This document shows, piece by piece, positions 14,962 through 23,334 of a stretch of DNA of 26,421 nt. A program made the position numbers and the translations under genes. Each line of letters opens with the position of its first letter. Positions within the stretch are counted from its first letter, which is position 1. This DNA comes from Clostridia bacterium. Lineage in GTDB: Bacteria; Bacillota_A; Clostridia; RUG12999. The DNA lies in the NCBI GenBank assembly GCA_017558425.1, contig JAFYVD010000063.1, positions 1-26,421 of the forward strand, written 5' to 3'. The notes under the pieces were generated by a model, which was not told the DNA's origin, did no database searches, and was given only the letters and a program-made list of their open reading frames with translations.

Positions 14962-16298
14962 TTTAATTTATTAACTTTTTCTTTTTTCCATACACCCGAG
15001 TAATAGAGGATGGTAACGAATACGGCCTCTGCAATCCAGGATGCCACCCAACCGATGAAAACTCCGTAATAATCAAAATGCGGGGTGAGAAGGATTGTTG
15101 CGACATATCTTGAAATTGCACCGAAAAGTGTGCATATCACAAGAAGATTCATTGCGGCAACGCCACGGAAGAATGAGTGGAACAGATTGTTTATCATATT
15201 AAACAGGATAAACGGCAGGAAATAACGGACGAAAATGGTTGCAAACTCAAACGCCTGACCGGACGGAGTGTCGAAATACATTCCGCAAAGCTTGTCTGCA
15301 AAAACCGAACACAGCACAACTATGGGCAGAACAAACGCCATTCCCTGAAGAAATCCGACGCCGACACCTTTTTTGAATTTATGGAATTCTCTGGTGCCGA
15401 GACATTGCGCGCTGTAACTGCTGACGGTTTTTGCGGAATTCTGATAAACCGAAGCGCTCAGGTTCTGAATGGTTAAAATAACGCTGTATGATGCGGTTGC
15501 TGCATTTCCGAAACCGTTTACAAGCGGAGCAATAAAGAAGGATGCAAAGTACATACTGATTTGCTGGAATACCACGGGGAAGGAATAACCCACCGTTTCT
15601 TTTAAAATACCCATGTCGAGAGATACTTTCTCTTTTGAAACCTTCATTTCACGGAAACATTCGCGAAGCTTGATTCCGTACAGCAGGTTGCGGGAAAGTG
15701 CGGCAAAGAGAGATAAAACGGCTATGGAAGCGAGTCCGCCGCCGCAATATTCAAGGATAATGTATTTCAGCAGAGTGTAAACAAGAGTTGTGCAAAGAGA
15801 AACAATGAAAGGGTAGCCCGTTATTCCGAGAGAACTGAGGATGGAAATTGCCCAGGAGTTAAGCGTAATGAGAAAATATGCCGAAAGGAGTATTGTGTAA
15901 TAGCTGGATGCGTCGTGATAAATTTCAAAGTCCACCTTCAAAAGTGCGAAAATGGGTTTTTTGAAAATAATCATCAGAACTGATGAAACAACGGATAATA
16001 TCATAAAAGCGATAATGGAAATATAGATACTGTTTCTGAGCTTCGAGTAATTTTTCTCGCCGAAAAGTTTGGCAATATAGATTGAAAAGCCCATACCCCA
16101 ACCCCAGAAAAAAGAGCCGTAGAGCTGGAAAAATGAAGCGGTTGAGCCGGTTGCGGCAAGCCCCGCCTCGCCAAGATATTTTCCCGACAGCATTCCGTTT
16201 ATTACATTGAACGCCTGGGTTAAAAGTCCGCTTAAAACCAGCGGAATGGCGAACAGAATGAAATTTTTATAAATATTACCTTTGGTTAAGTCTTTCAT
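14952..16298 (-). CDS. MATE-family efflux transporter
   Basis: This is an integral membrane exporter of the multi-antimicrobial extrusion family, driven by a Na+ or H+ gradient, 448 aa, with about 12 hydrophobic segments in two related halves. The opening MKDLTKGNIYKNFILFAIP, followed by LSGLLTQAFNVINGMLSGKY, is typical of the clostridial DinF/NorM-like group. AAGGAGA, 7 bases upstream on the minus strand, is the ribosome binding site. The gene is divergent from the DeoR regulator, and the two promoters share their -10 region. The last codons (KLKGL) overlap the end of the repeated element. The substrate is unknown. Location beside a rhamnosidase regulator suggests export of a toxic glycoside or aglycone, which is inference. 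Confidence 0.92.
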   Translation of the reverse strand: MKDLTKGNIYKNFILFAIPLVLSGLLTQAFNVINGMLSGKYLGEAGLAATGSTASFFQLYGSFFWGWGMGFSIYIAKLFGEKNYSKLRNSIYISIIAFMILSVVSSVLMIIFKKPIFALLKVDFEIYHDASSYYTILLSAYFLITLNSWAISILSSLGITGYPFIVSLCTTLVYTLLKYIILEYCGGGLASIAVLSLFAALSRNLLYGIKLRECFREMKVSKEKVSLDMGILKETVGYSFPVVFQQISMYFASFFIAPLVNGFGNAATASYSVILTIQNLSASVYQNSAKTVSSYSAQCLGTREFHKFKKGVGVGFLQGMAFVLPIVVLCSVFADKLCGMYFDTPSGQAFEFATIFVRYFLPFILFNMINNLFHSFFRGVAAMNLLVICTLFGAISRYVATILLTPHFDYYGVFIGWVASWIAEAVFVTILYYSGVWKKEKVNKLKGL

Positions 16299-16310
16299 GG
16301 CAAAATCTCC

Positions 16311-16339
16311 TTGACAGTTTTCTATGGTAACAGTATAAT
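16311..16339 (+). promoter_or_regulatory. Promoter of the DeoR-rhamnosidase operon
   Basis: TTGACA (16311-16316) and TATAAT (16334-16339) are both perfect and are 17 bases apart. The -35 lies against the MATE ribosome binding site, and the -10 overlaps the -10 of the opposite promoter by four bases. Confidence 0.85.
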
Positions 16340-16360
16340 AAAATTATCAACATTTTTCAA
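16332..16360 (-). promoter_or_regulatory. Promoter of the MATE gene
   Basis: On the minus strand, TTGAAA (16360-16355) is followed after 17 bases by TATACT (16337-16332). It occupies the same DNA as the DeoR promoter, so both cannot hold polymerase at once. Confidence 0.8.
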
Positions 16361-16377
16361 TAAGGTTTAAAAAATAG

Positions 16378-16399
16378 ACAATTTCTCAACAATTCTCAA
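16378..16399 (+). promoter_or_regulatory. Direct repeats, candidate DeoR operator
   Basis: ACAATTTCTCAA (16378-16389) is followed at once by ACAATTCTCAA (16389-16399). The repeats lie between the divergent promoters and the deoR-like start codon. DeoR-family regulators often bind short direct repeats near their own promoter, so autoregulation is a reasonable guess. Confidence 0.4.
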
Positions 16400-16412
16400 A
16401 CGGAGGCCGATT

Positions 16413-17153
16413 ATGTTACAAAAAGAGCGAACAGATGCGATATTACATATTTTGCAGGAAAATGGATATGTAACCGTAAAATTTCTGGTTGACAAACTGC
16501 ATTACAGCAATGCAACCATCAACCGCGACCTGAACTTTTTGCAGAAACAAAATCTCGTTAAACGCAGTTACGGTGGTGTGGAAATTGTAAAAAACAAAGG
16601 GGTCAGACTTCCGTTCAGATATCATAAAATGAAATCTGTGAAAACTCTGCTTTCCAAAAAAGCGGCAGAAATGGTGGAGGACGGCGACGTTATTTTTATT
16701 GATGGAACCACAACCACCGAATATATCGGACATTTTCTTGAAGATAAAAAGGATATAACAGTGATTACAAATAATATGGCGCTTGTGATGCATCTGGCAG
16801 AATTGAAGATAAAAGTGATTTGTCTCGGCGGAAGTGTTGTCGAAGAACCATTTATGCTTTGCGGAGCGGATACCGTGGAAAATGCATCAAGATACCGTGC
16901 CGACAAGTTTTTCTTTTCCAGCGGACGGGTGTCGGAAGACGGATTTCTTGATTCGGGTTGGACTTACACCGAGATGAGGCGGAGAATGATAGAGAATTCC
17001 GATAAGGTGATTTACCTTGCCGACCACGAAAAAATAAAAGATGTCAAAGGCAAAACCCTCAGTTTTTCCGATGTTGATGTTGTGATTACCGATTTTAAGT
17101 TTGGTGAAAAAGTAAAAGAAAAATATGCCGATGTGGAGTTTGTGGAGATATGA
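16413..17153 (+). CDS. DeoR/GlpR-family transcriptional regulator
   Basis: This is a sugar-phosphate-responsive repressor, 246 aa. The N-terminal winged helix-turn-helix is at about 5-57, with recognition around LHYSNATINRDLNFLQ and the wing KRSYGGV. The C-terminal DeoR sensor domain carries FIDGTTTTEYI (95-105) and ITNNMALVMHL, followed by the CLGGSVVEEPFMLCG stretch that normally binds a phosphorylated sugar. GGAGG (16402-16406) lies 6 bases before the ATG. The stop overlaps the start of the rhamnosidase gene (ATGA), so regulator and enzyme are translated together. It is likely to control this operon, and possibly the divergent MATE gene, in response to a rhamnose-derived phosphate. The effector is an inference from context. 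Confidence 0.93.
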   Translation: MLQKERTDAILHILQENGYVTVKFLVDKLHYSNATINRDLNFLQKQNLVKRSYGGVEIVKNKGVRLPFRYHKMKSVKTLLSKKAAEMVEDGDVIFIDGTTTTEYIGHFLEDKKDITVITNNMALVMHLAELKIKVICLGGSVVEEPFMLCGADTVENASRYRADKFFFSSGRVSEDGFLDSGWTYTEMRRRMIENSDKVIYLADHEKIKDVKGKTLSFSDVDVVITDFKFGEKVKEKYADVEFVEI

Positions 17154-19159
17154 AAAAATTTATATGGATAAATGACCGGAAATTTCAAAAATCATATCAT
17201 ACCGTTTTCTGCGATAAAACAGGGTATGATTTTGGGATGGTTGAATTTAAAAAAAGTCATGATTTTTCAGAAAAAATCAGGAAAATAAATATGAATATTT
17301 TTGCCGACTGCCGATACACCCTTTACATTGGCGGTGACGGAGTGGGCACGGGTCCTGCCTGTCCCGGTGGTGACTGGGGCGTGAAAAAACCTCTGTCGGT
17401 GCAATATTTTGACAGCTATGTGTTTGAAAATTTGGGGAAAGAGCTTGAAATTCACCTTCAGGTAAAACTGTTGCCATCCGATTTTTGGGATGTTTCCTGC
17501 GGAAAAGGCGGAGTCTGGGCGGAATACCGGGTGGAATTTGAAAACGGAAAAACCGAAATTTTCACCGCTGATGAAAGCTGGGAATGTCGCATTGACAAAC
17601 GATTTTCCGATTTGCAGACAGTGGATTTTGACCGCTTGGACAAATGGGAAAAGGCGGTTTTCACAGAATCGGTATGGAATCTTGAACCGTCGCCTCTGGA
17701 GGCACTTGAGGAAAAGAAAATTTATCCCGAAATGGTGGGGAACAAAGCGGTTTTTGACAAAATTTACGCCGGATACCTTTGCGTGAAAACGGAAGGAGAG
17801 GGTGAAACGATAATAAAACTGAGCGAAACGGGCGAAAAACAGCACGCGGTTTATAAAATAAAGGGTAGCGGGGAAATCCGATTCCCGAGGCTTGAAAGTA
17901 TAGGCGAAGCGGATATTGAGCTTTCGGAGAATGCGAAAATAAAAGAAATTTTCATTACGGCATCCCATTACCCGATTAAGTCTGCAGGCAGTTTTTCCTG
18001 TAACGACCAAAGTCTTAATGAAATTTACAACCTCGGCAGACATACCGCGGACATCTGCCGTCAACAGATTGAGCTGGACAGCCCGATGCACAAGGAAAAT
18101 CTCGGGTGCCCGGGCGATTATATGATAGAAAGTCTGATAAGTTATCTTGCATTTGGGGATTACAGCCTGTCGAGATTTGATATTGTGAGAATTGCCGACT
18201 ATCTGCGGGAAAATGATTTTAAAATGTTTCACACAAGCTACAGCCTGATGTGGATTTATATGCTTCACGATTATGTGATGTTCAGCGGAGATTTAACTAT
18301 TCTGAATGAGACGGAAGATGTGGTGGAGGGACTTATAAATCGATTTGACGGATATTGCAAGGCGGGTATTCTGGACAATCTGCCGGATTATATGTTCATT
18401 GACTGGGTGCAGGTGGACGGATTCACCCTGCATCATCCTCCGAAAGCACTCGGACAGACGGCAATGACAGCTTTTTACTACAAAGCACTCACCGTTGCGG
18501 AAAAAATCTATAAATGGATTGACAAACCCGCGGACAAACTGTGCAATAAAGCCGTAGAAGTGAAAAAAGCTTTTAACCAAGCCTTTTTTGACAGAGAAAA
18601 AGGACTTTATATAAGCGGACTTACCACCCCCGGAACACCGGGAAAATGGCAGCCCGAAAATCCCGAAAAAATTTATTTCACCAGACAGGCAAATGTGATG
18701 GCGGTTTATTGCGGACTGTGCGATGACGGGAAAACTGTGATGGAAAATGTGATGACCGACACCGCAATGCCACCCGTTCAGCCATATTTTATGTTTTTTG
18801 TGCTTGGCGCACTTGAAAAATGCGGACTTTTTGAAAAGTACGGACTTTTGGAAATTCATAAATGGGATAAGCTTGTAAGCGAGTGTAACAAAGGACTCAA
18901 AGAAGGTTGGGGCGACGGTTGCGGAGAATATAATTACGATTACAGCCACGCGTGGGGCGGTTCGCCCACCTATTTTCTGCCCAAAATGATGTCGGGTATT
19001 GAAATTTTAAAACCGGGATTTGAAGAAATTTCGTTAAATCCCTGTCTTTTCGGGCTTGAAAGTGCCGAAATTGTGATTCCTACACCCAGAGGTAAAATTG
19101 AAATGAAACTTGGTGAAAAAACGGAAATAAAGATTCCTAAAACCATACGGAGAGTGTAG
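17150..19159 (+). CDS. GH78-like alpha-L-rhamnosidase (six-hairpin glycosidase)
   Basis: This glycoside hydrolase of 669 aa probably releases L-rhamnose from oligosaccharides or plant glycosides in the cytoplasm, as no signal peptide is seen. Residues 1 to about 275 are beta-rich accessory domains (a LYIGGDGVGTGPACPGGDWG stretch is near 56-77). The alpha/alpha-barrel starts at SAGSFSCND. Asp310, Glu316 and Asp323 in DSPMHKENLGCPGD align with the acidic residues of the GH78 motif DCPQRxERxGWxGD. The late motif GDGCGEYNYDYSHAWG (about 585-602) precedes the C-terminal beta domain, which ends with IVIPTPRGKIEMKLGEKTEI. The Gln/Arg of the classic motif are replaced by Met/His and the Trp by Cys, so it is a divergent member and the sugar specificity is uncertain. 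It overlaps the regulator gene by 4 bases. Confidence 0.8.
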   Translation: MKKFIWINDRKFQKSYHTVFCDKTGYDFGMVEFKKSHDFSEKIRKINMNIFADCRYTLYIGGDGVGTGPACPGGDWGVKKPLSVQYFDSYVFENLGKELEIHLQVKLLPSDFWDVSCGKGGVWAEYRVEFENGKTEIFTADESWECRIDKRFSDLQTVDFDRLDKWEKAVFTESVWNLEPSPLEALEEKKIYPEMVGNKAVFDKIYAGYLCVKTEGEGETIIKLSETGEKQHAVYKIKGSGEIRFPRLESIGEADIELSENAKIKEIFITASHYPIKSAGSFSCNDQSLNEIYNLGRHTADICRQQIELDSPMHKENLGCPGDYMIESLISYLAFGDYSLSRFDIVRIADYLRENDFKMFHTSYSLMWIYMLHDYVMFSGDLTILNETEDVVEGLINRFDGYCKAGILDNLPDYMFIDWVQVDGFTLHHPPKALGQTAMTAFYYKALTVAEKIYKWIDKPADKLCNKAVEVKKAFNQAFFDREKGLYISGLTTPGTPGKWQPENPEKIYFTRQANVMAVYCGLCDDGKTVMENVMTDTAMPPVQPYFMFFVLGALEKCGLFEKYGLLEIHKWDKLVSECNKGLKEGWGDGCGEYNYDYSHAWGGSPTYFLPKMMSGIEILKPGFEEISLNPCLFGLESAEIVIPTPRGKIEMKLGEKTEIKIPKTIRRV

Positions 19160-19177
19160 AAAAAACGGGGGGTTATA

Positions 19178-19211
19178 TTAATTTTCGCACCGCATTGTAC
19201 TGGAAAATTAA
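19178..19211 (+). promoter_or_regulatory. Inverted repeat upstream of the ECF-lct promoter
   Basis: TTAATTTTC (19178-19186) is the exact reverse complement of GAAAATTAA (19203-19211), with a 16-base centre. It ends one base before the -35 box of the next promoter. It lacks a T run, so it is not a typical terminator. It could be a regulator site or a hairpin in read-through RNA. Confidence 0.35.
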
Positions 19212-19212
19212 C

Positions 19213-19241
19213 TTTACATTGATGGTGTGGTGTGATATAAT
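19213..19241 (+). promoter_or_regulatory. Promoter of the ECF S component gene
   Basis: TTTACA (19213-19218) and a perfect TATAAT (19236-19241) lie 17 bases apart, 25 bases before the ATG. Confidence 0.82.
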
Positions 19242-19265
19242 TAAAATGGGGTTGAAGGTGAAAAT

Positions 19266-19799
19266 ATGAAAAAAACAAATATCAGAAAAATTATACTTTC
19301 GGCTTTGTTTCTGGCGATAGGCGTGGTGTTGCCCTTTTTGACGGGGCAAATCAAGGAAATTGGCGATTCACTTCTTCCGATGCATATCCCCGTAATGCTT
19401 TGCGGACTTGTATGTGGTGGCGGATACGGATTTGCAGTTGGACTGATATTGCCTTTTCTGAGGGCGGTAACAGTGGGGATGCCTCCCATTTATCCTAACG
19501 CCGTGTGGATGGCGGCAGAGCTTGCCACATATGGATTGGTGATTGGAATTTTATATTTTTCCTTTCAGAAAAAACAGACTTGGTGGCTCTATTGTTGTCT
19601 TGTGTTATCTATGATAAGTGGCAGAATAGTGTGGGCAGTTGCGAAAACCATTTTGCTTGGAGTGGCAGGAAAAGCATTTACCATTCAGGCATTTGTGACG
19701 GGCGGATTTTTGGATGCCATTCCGGGAATAGTGCTGCAGCTTATACTTATTCCTGCTATAATTAAACTGATAGAAAGATTTGTGGTTGAACACAAATAA
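19266..19799 (+). CDS. ECF transporter S component (substrate-binding membrane subunit)
   Basis: This small membrane protein of 177 aa has about six hydrophobic segments and fits the S-component fold of energy-coupling-factor vitamin importers. The LLPMHIPVMLCGLVCGGGYGF segment (split as LLPMHIPVMLCGL and VCGGGYGF) and the GMPPIYPNAVWMAAELATYG stretch resemble a group of S components that includes PanT-like proteins. The substrate is not fixed. The shared T and A subunits (EcfA, EcfT) are not in the window and must be elsewhere. Ribosome binding site GAAGGTGA precedes the ATG. It has its own promoter, no terminator is seen after it, and etfB follows within 46 bases, so it may be the first gene of the lct operon. 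Confidence 0.8.
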   Translation: MKKTNIRKIILSALFLAIGVVLPFLTGQIKEIGDSLLPMHIPVMLCGLVCGGGYGFAVGLILPFLRAVTVGMPPIYPNAVWMAAELATYGLVIGILYFSFQKKQTWWLYCCLVLSMISGRIVWAVAKTILLGVAGKAFTIQAFVTGGFLDAIPGIVLQLILIPAIIKLIERFVVEHK

Positions 19800-19845
19800 A
19801 ACATAAAAAACAAAATATTTATTTTCGGAGAAAAGGAGTATGAGA

Positions 19846-20634
19846 ATGAAAATTATTGTTTGTATAAAACAGGTTCCAGGCTCAAGCAATGTTGAAGTTG
19901 ATCCTGTTACCGGCGTACTTAAAAGGGACGGGGTTCAGAGCAAAATGAATCCGTACGACCTGTACGCAATTGAAACGGCATTGACTCTGGCGGAAAAATA
20001 CGACGGGGAAGTTAAGACAATTACAATGGGACCCCCTCAGGCTAAAAGCATCATTGTGGAGTCAATTTGTATGGGTGCAGAGGGCGGAACGGTGATTTCC
20101 GACCGCAGATTTGCGGGCGCTGACGTGCTGGCTACGGCATATACAATATCTCAGGGAATAAAAAAATGCGGAGACTTTGACGTTATTATCTGCGGAAAAC
20201 AGACAACCGACGGTGATACCGCACAGGTTGGAGCGGAGGTTTCGGAATTTCTCGGAATCCCCAATGTTTCCAACGTTATTTCCGTTGAAGAAATAAAGGA
20301 CGGCAAAGTTTATCTGACAGCATCACTTGATGAAAAAGTTGTGAAAATGTCGGTGAAAACTCCATGCCTTATTTCGGTGGACGGAGATATAAATTCGCCC
20401 CGACTGCCTTCTTATAAAGTTAAGCAGAGCGTGACAGACGATATGGTGAAGTTTATATCGCTTGACGATTTTGACGATAAAAACCCTGACAATTACGGAC
20501 TTTCCGGTTCGGCAACTCAGGTTGAAAGAATATTCCCGCCCGAAAAAAATACTGAAAAGTATAGCATAGAGGGCGGCGCTTCAGAACAGGCAGAAAAATT
20601 GTTTGGTCTGATAAGCGACAGAAAATTGATATAG
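19846..20634 (+). CDS. Electron transfer flavoprotein, beta subunit (LctB-like)
   Basis: This is the small subunit of an electron transfer flavoprotein, 262 aa, which binds FAD or AMP at the interface with the alpha subunit. Family marks are the opening MKIIVCIKQVP, the segment MNPYDLYAIE (34-43), and CGKQTTDGDTAQVG (116-129), the nucleotide-binding signature. The second ATG (19846) is chosen: AAGGAG (19833-19838) is 7 bases upstream of it but only one base from the ATG at 19840. The gene is followed after 12 bases by the alpha subunit and then by a GlcD-type oxidase. This order matches lctB-lctC-lctD of Acetobacterium woodii, where the beta subunit carries the bifurcating FAD. A bifurcating type is expected here by context, not shown. 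Confidence 0.93.
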   Translation: MKIIVCIKQVPGSSNVEVDPVTGVLKRDGVQSKMNPYDLYAIETALTLAEKYDGEVKTITMGPPQAKSIIVESICMGAEGGTVISDRRFAGADVLATAYTISQGIKKCGDFDVIICGKQTTDGDTAQVGAEVSEFLGIPNVSNVISVEEIKDGKVYLTASLDEKVVKMSVKTPCLISVDGDINSPRLPSYKVKQSVTDDMVKFISLDDFDDKNPDNYGLSGSATQVERIFPPEKNTEKYSIEGGASEQAEKLFGLISDRKLI

Positions 20635-20646
20635 GAGGGATGCCGG

Positions 20647-21843
20647 ATGGGAAAGCTTGTTATAAATCACGATAAAATAACAGATGCGTTGGCGGAGCAG
20701 TTAATAAAAGTCTGCCCGTTTGGCGCAATTTCGTACACCGATGGTAAACTGGACATCTCTTCTGCCTGCAAAATGTGCAAAATGTGCGTGAAAAAAAGCG
20801 ACGGCGCAATTGAATTTGCGGAAGAAATAAAAACATCGGTTGATAAATCTCTCTGGAAGGGTATTTGTGTGTATGTGGACCACGACGGGGACAAAATACA
20901 CAGAGTTACATATGAACTTTGCGGCAAAGCCCGCGAGCTTGCCAAAGTGACAGGTCACCCCGTTTATGCGTTGGTGATAGGAAATGAGCTGAGAGAGGGA
21001 ATAGAAAAGCTCCTGCATTACGGTGTGGACAAAGTTTTTGTTTATGATGACCCGGCGTTTGAAAATTTCAGAATAGAACCATTTACAGCGGCGTTCTGCG
21101 ATTTTATAGATAAAGTGAAGCCGTCATCTGTTCTTGTTGGTGCAACAAATCTCGGACGTCAGCTTGCACCCAGAGTTTCGGCAAGATGCAGAGCCGGACT
21201 CACGGCAGATTGTACGGTTCTTGAAATGAAAGAAAATACCGACCTTGTTCAGATAAGACCGGCGTTTGGCGGAAACATTATGGCGCAGATTATTTCGCCT
21301 GATACAAGACCGCAGTTCTGTACAGCTCGATATAAAGTGTTTAATGAACCAAAGCCTACAGAGGTTGCTTCGGGAGAAATTGTGAAAATGGACGTGGCTT
21401 CGGTGAATTTGAAATCCGCTGTGGAAATTATATCGTCCGAAGACAAACCTAAGGATATAGATATTTCCGAGGCGGACGTAATTGTAGCTGTGGGTAGAGG
21501 TGCAATGAATGAAACCATGCGCGGATATGCACAGGAACTTGCGGATTTACTGGGTGGAGTGGTTGCCTGCTCAAGACCTCTTGTTGAAGGAAATATTTAT
21601 GATGCAAAACATCAGATAGGTCTTTCGGGCAGAACGGTTAAACCCAAGTTTATTATATGTCTTGGTATTTCGGGTGCCGTTCAGTTTGCTGCGGGAATGA
21701 AATCTTCCGATTGCATTGTGGCAATCAATACAGATAAAACAGCTCCGATTTTTGACGTGGCACACTATGCCGTTGTTGGTGATGTGAATGAAATTTTGCC
21801 TCGCCTGATAGAAAAAATAAAGGAGGCGAAGGCAGATGTATAA
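20647..21843 (+). CDS. Electron transfer flavoprotein, alpha subunit, with N-terminal ferredoxin-like domain (LctC-like)
   Basis: This is the large ETF subunit, 398 aa, binding FAD in its C-terminal domain. The FAD site is visible as SGRT (327-330), GISGAVQF (340-347) and [10 protein letters not shown] (360-369). In front of the ETF domain, residues 1 to about 65 form a ferredoxin-like module with Cys23 in CPFGAI and Cys41, Cys44, Cys47 in CKMCKMC. These four cysteines correspond to one site of a two-cluster ferredoxin, so a single [4Fe-4S] cluster is expected and the other is lost. Such a module is found in EtfA proteins of electron-bifurcating or -confurcating complexes, where it meets ferredoxin. 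It overlaps the next gene by 8 bases, which implies coupled translation. Confidence 0.93.
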   Translation: MGKLVINHDKITDALAEQLIKVCPFGAISYTDGKLDISSACKMCKMCVKKSDGAIEFAEEIKTSVDKSLWKGICVYVDHDGDKIHRVTYELCGKARELAKVTGHPVYALVIGNELREGIEKLLHYGVDKVFVYDDPAFENFRIEPFTAAFCDFIDKVKPSSVLVGATNLGRQLAPRVSARCRAGLTADCTVLEMKENTDLVQIRPAFGGNIMAQIISPDTRPQFCTARYKVFNEPKPTEVASGEIVKMDVASVNLKSAVEIISSEDKPKDIDISEADVIVAVGRGAMNETMRGYAQELADLLGGVVACSRPLVEGNIYDAKHQIGLSGRTVKPKFIICLGISGAVQFAAGMKSSDCIVAINTDKTAPIFDVAHYAVVGDVNEILPRLIEKIKEAKADV

Positions 21844-23230
21844 TAAAGTTAATTCTGATGATATATTGAAACTGAAAAGCATTTCGGGAGATGCTAACGT
21901 GCTGTGCGGAGATGAAATAAATCCCGATTATGCACACGATGAGCTTGGCGGAGTAAATCAGATGCCCGAGGCTCTTGTGAAGGTTCATACAACAGAAGAA
22001 ATTTCTGAAATTATGAAGTATGCATACGAAAGAACAATTCCCGTTACAGTCCGCGGAAGCGGAACGGGGCTTGTTGGGTCTGCGGTTCCGGTTAAGGGCG
22101 GAATTCTCCTTGAAACAACAGGGATGAACAAAATTCTTGAACTTGATACAGATACGCTGACGGTAACGGTTCAGCCGGGCGTTCTTTTGATGGAACTTGC
22201 GGCTTTCTGTGAAGAAAACGATTTTCTCTATCCTCCCGACCCGGGTGAAAAATCTGCAACAATCGGCGGCAATATTTCCACCAACGCAGGCGGGATGAGA
22301 GCTGTAAAATACGGCGTTACAAGGGACTATGTCAGAGGACTGACAGTAGTTATGCCCAATGGCGAAATTATGAAGCTTGGCGGAAAAATTGCAAAAAACA
22401 GTTCGGGTTACAGCATAAAAGACATTGTGGTGGGTTCGGAAGGTACGCTTTGTATTATAACAGAAGCGATACTCAAACTTGTTCCGTTGCCCAAAGTGTC
22501 GGTGAGTCTGCTTGTTCCTTTCCCTGATATGAAGAGCGCAATTGAAGCCGTGCCCCAAATTTTCGGGTCGAAAGTGACTCCGACTGCAATTGAGTATATG
22601 TCTAGAGACACCATTCTTTTCTCCGAAAGCTATCTAGGCAAAAAATTCCCCGACACCAAAAATGACGCATATATTCTACTCACGTTTGACGGAAACACAC
22701 AGGAACAGGTTGATGCGGACATGAAGGTGGTTGCTGATTTGTGTCTGGAAATAGGCGCGCTTGATGTATATATTGTGGATACGGAAGAACGTAAAAAGTC
22801 GGTTTGGTCTGCAAGAGGAGCGTTTCTTGAGGCAATCAAGGCTTCCACCACCGAAATGGACGAGTGTGACGTGGTTGTGCCGGTGAACAAGATTGATGGA
22901 TTTATCAAGTTCACTCACGCACTTGCCGATGAAATGAAAGTGAGAATCCCCAGTTTCGGGCACGCAGGTGACGGCAACCTTCACATTTATATCTGCCGTG
23001 ACGGACTTGGCGACGAAGATTGGGAAAATGTGCTGAAAATCTGTTTTGACCGTATGTATGAAAAGGCAGAGGAAATGGGTGGGCTTGTTTCGGGCGAGCA
23101 CGGAATAGGTTATGCCAAAAAGGAATATCTCAAAAAACAGTATGGCTCAGCACAAATTGAGCTTATGAAAGGGATAAAAAATGCTTTTGACCCCAAAAAT
23201 ATTTTGAATCCGGGAAAAATCTGTTTTTAA
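21836..23230 (+). CDS. FAD-linked 2-hydroxyacid oxidase, GlcD/LctD-like lactate dehydrogenase subunit
   Basis: This is a flavoprotein dehydrogenase of the VAO/GlcD family, 464 aa. The FAD-binding half has RGSGTGLVG (73-81) and [20 protein letters not shown] (133-152). The substrate half has GHAGDGNLH (375-383), with its conserved His, and SGEHGIG (419-425). It ends in the usual [17 protein letters not shown] (21821-21826) lies within the etfA gene, 9 bases before this ATG. With the preceding etfB and ferredoxin-containing etfA it makes the three-subunit set of the electron-confurcating lactate dehydrogenase, which uses NAD+ and reduced ferredoxin to oxidise lactate. D-lactate is the likely substrate by family, but glycolate or another 2-hydroxyacid is possible. 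No lactate permease or racemase is in the window. Confidence 0.92.
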   Translation: MYNKVNSDDILKLKSISGDANVLCGDEINPDYAHDELGGVNQMPEALVKVHTTEEISEIMKYAYERTIPVTVRGSGTGLVGSAVPVKGGILLETTGMNKILELDTDTLTVTVQPGVLLMELAAFCEENDFLYPPDPGEKSATIGGNISTNAGGMRAVKYGVTRDYVRGLTVVMPNGEIMKLGGKIAKNSSGYSIKDIVVGSEGTLCIITEAILKLVPLPKVSVSLLVPFPDMKSAIEAVPQIFGSKVTPTAIEYMSRDTILFSESYLGKKFPDTKNDAYILLTFDGNTQEQVDADMKVVADLCLEIGALDVYIVDTEERKKSVWSARGAFLEAIKASTTEMDECDVVVPVNKIDGFIKFTHALADEMKVRIPSFGHAGDGNLHIYICRDGLGDEDWENVLKICFDRMYEKAEEMGGLVSGEHGIGYAKKEYLKKQYGSAQIELMKGIKNAFDPKNILNPGKICF

Positions 23231-23252
23231 AAATAGTTGATAAAATTAAAAG

Positions 23253-23294
23253 AGGGCTGTAAAAAACGAAAAGTTTTTTACAGCCACTTTTTTT
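23253..23294 (+). terminator. Terminator after the lct-like operon
   Basis: GGCTGTAAAAAAC (23255-23267) pairs perfectly with GTTTTTTACAGCC (23273-23285) around the loop GAAAA, followed by ACTTTTTTT. It closes the operon and lies in copy 2 of the repeated element. Confidence 0.9.
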
Positions 23295-23334
23295 AAGGGA
23301 TAAGAAAAATTGTTCAGAATGGACTATTTTTACA
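23254..23334. repeat. Repeated hairpin element, copy 2
   Basis: The segment starts GGGCTGTAAAAAA and ends ACTATTTTTACA, overlapping the stop codon of the ComM gene. The core 23296-23322 matches copy 1 at 14840-14867 with a few changes, and the flanking hairpins share CTGTAAAAAA and TTTTTTACAGC. Both copies sit where a plus-strand and a minus-strand gene converge. Confidence 0.55.

Noticed and set aside
17267..18268. 333-codon open frame on the minus strand
   Set aside because: It lies wholly inside the GH78-like gene, has no ribosome binding site or recognisable domain, and is rich in Phe, His and Cys as expected for an antisense shadow.
19160..19211. Terminator after the GH78-like gene
   Set aside because: The 9-bp inverted repeat has a 16-base centre and no T run after it, so it was listed as a possible regulatory site only.
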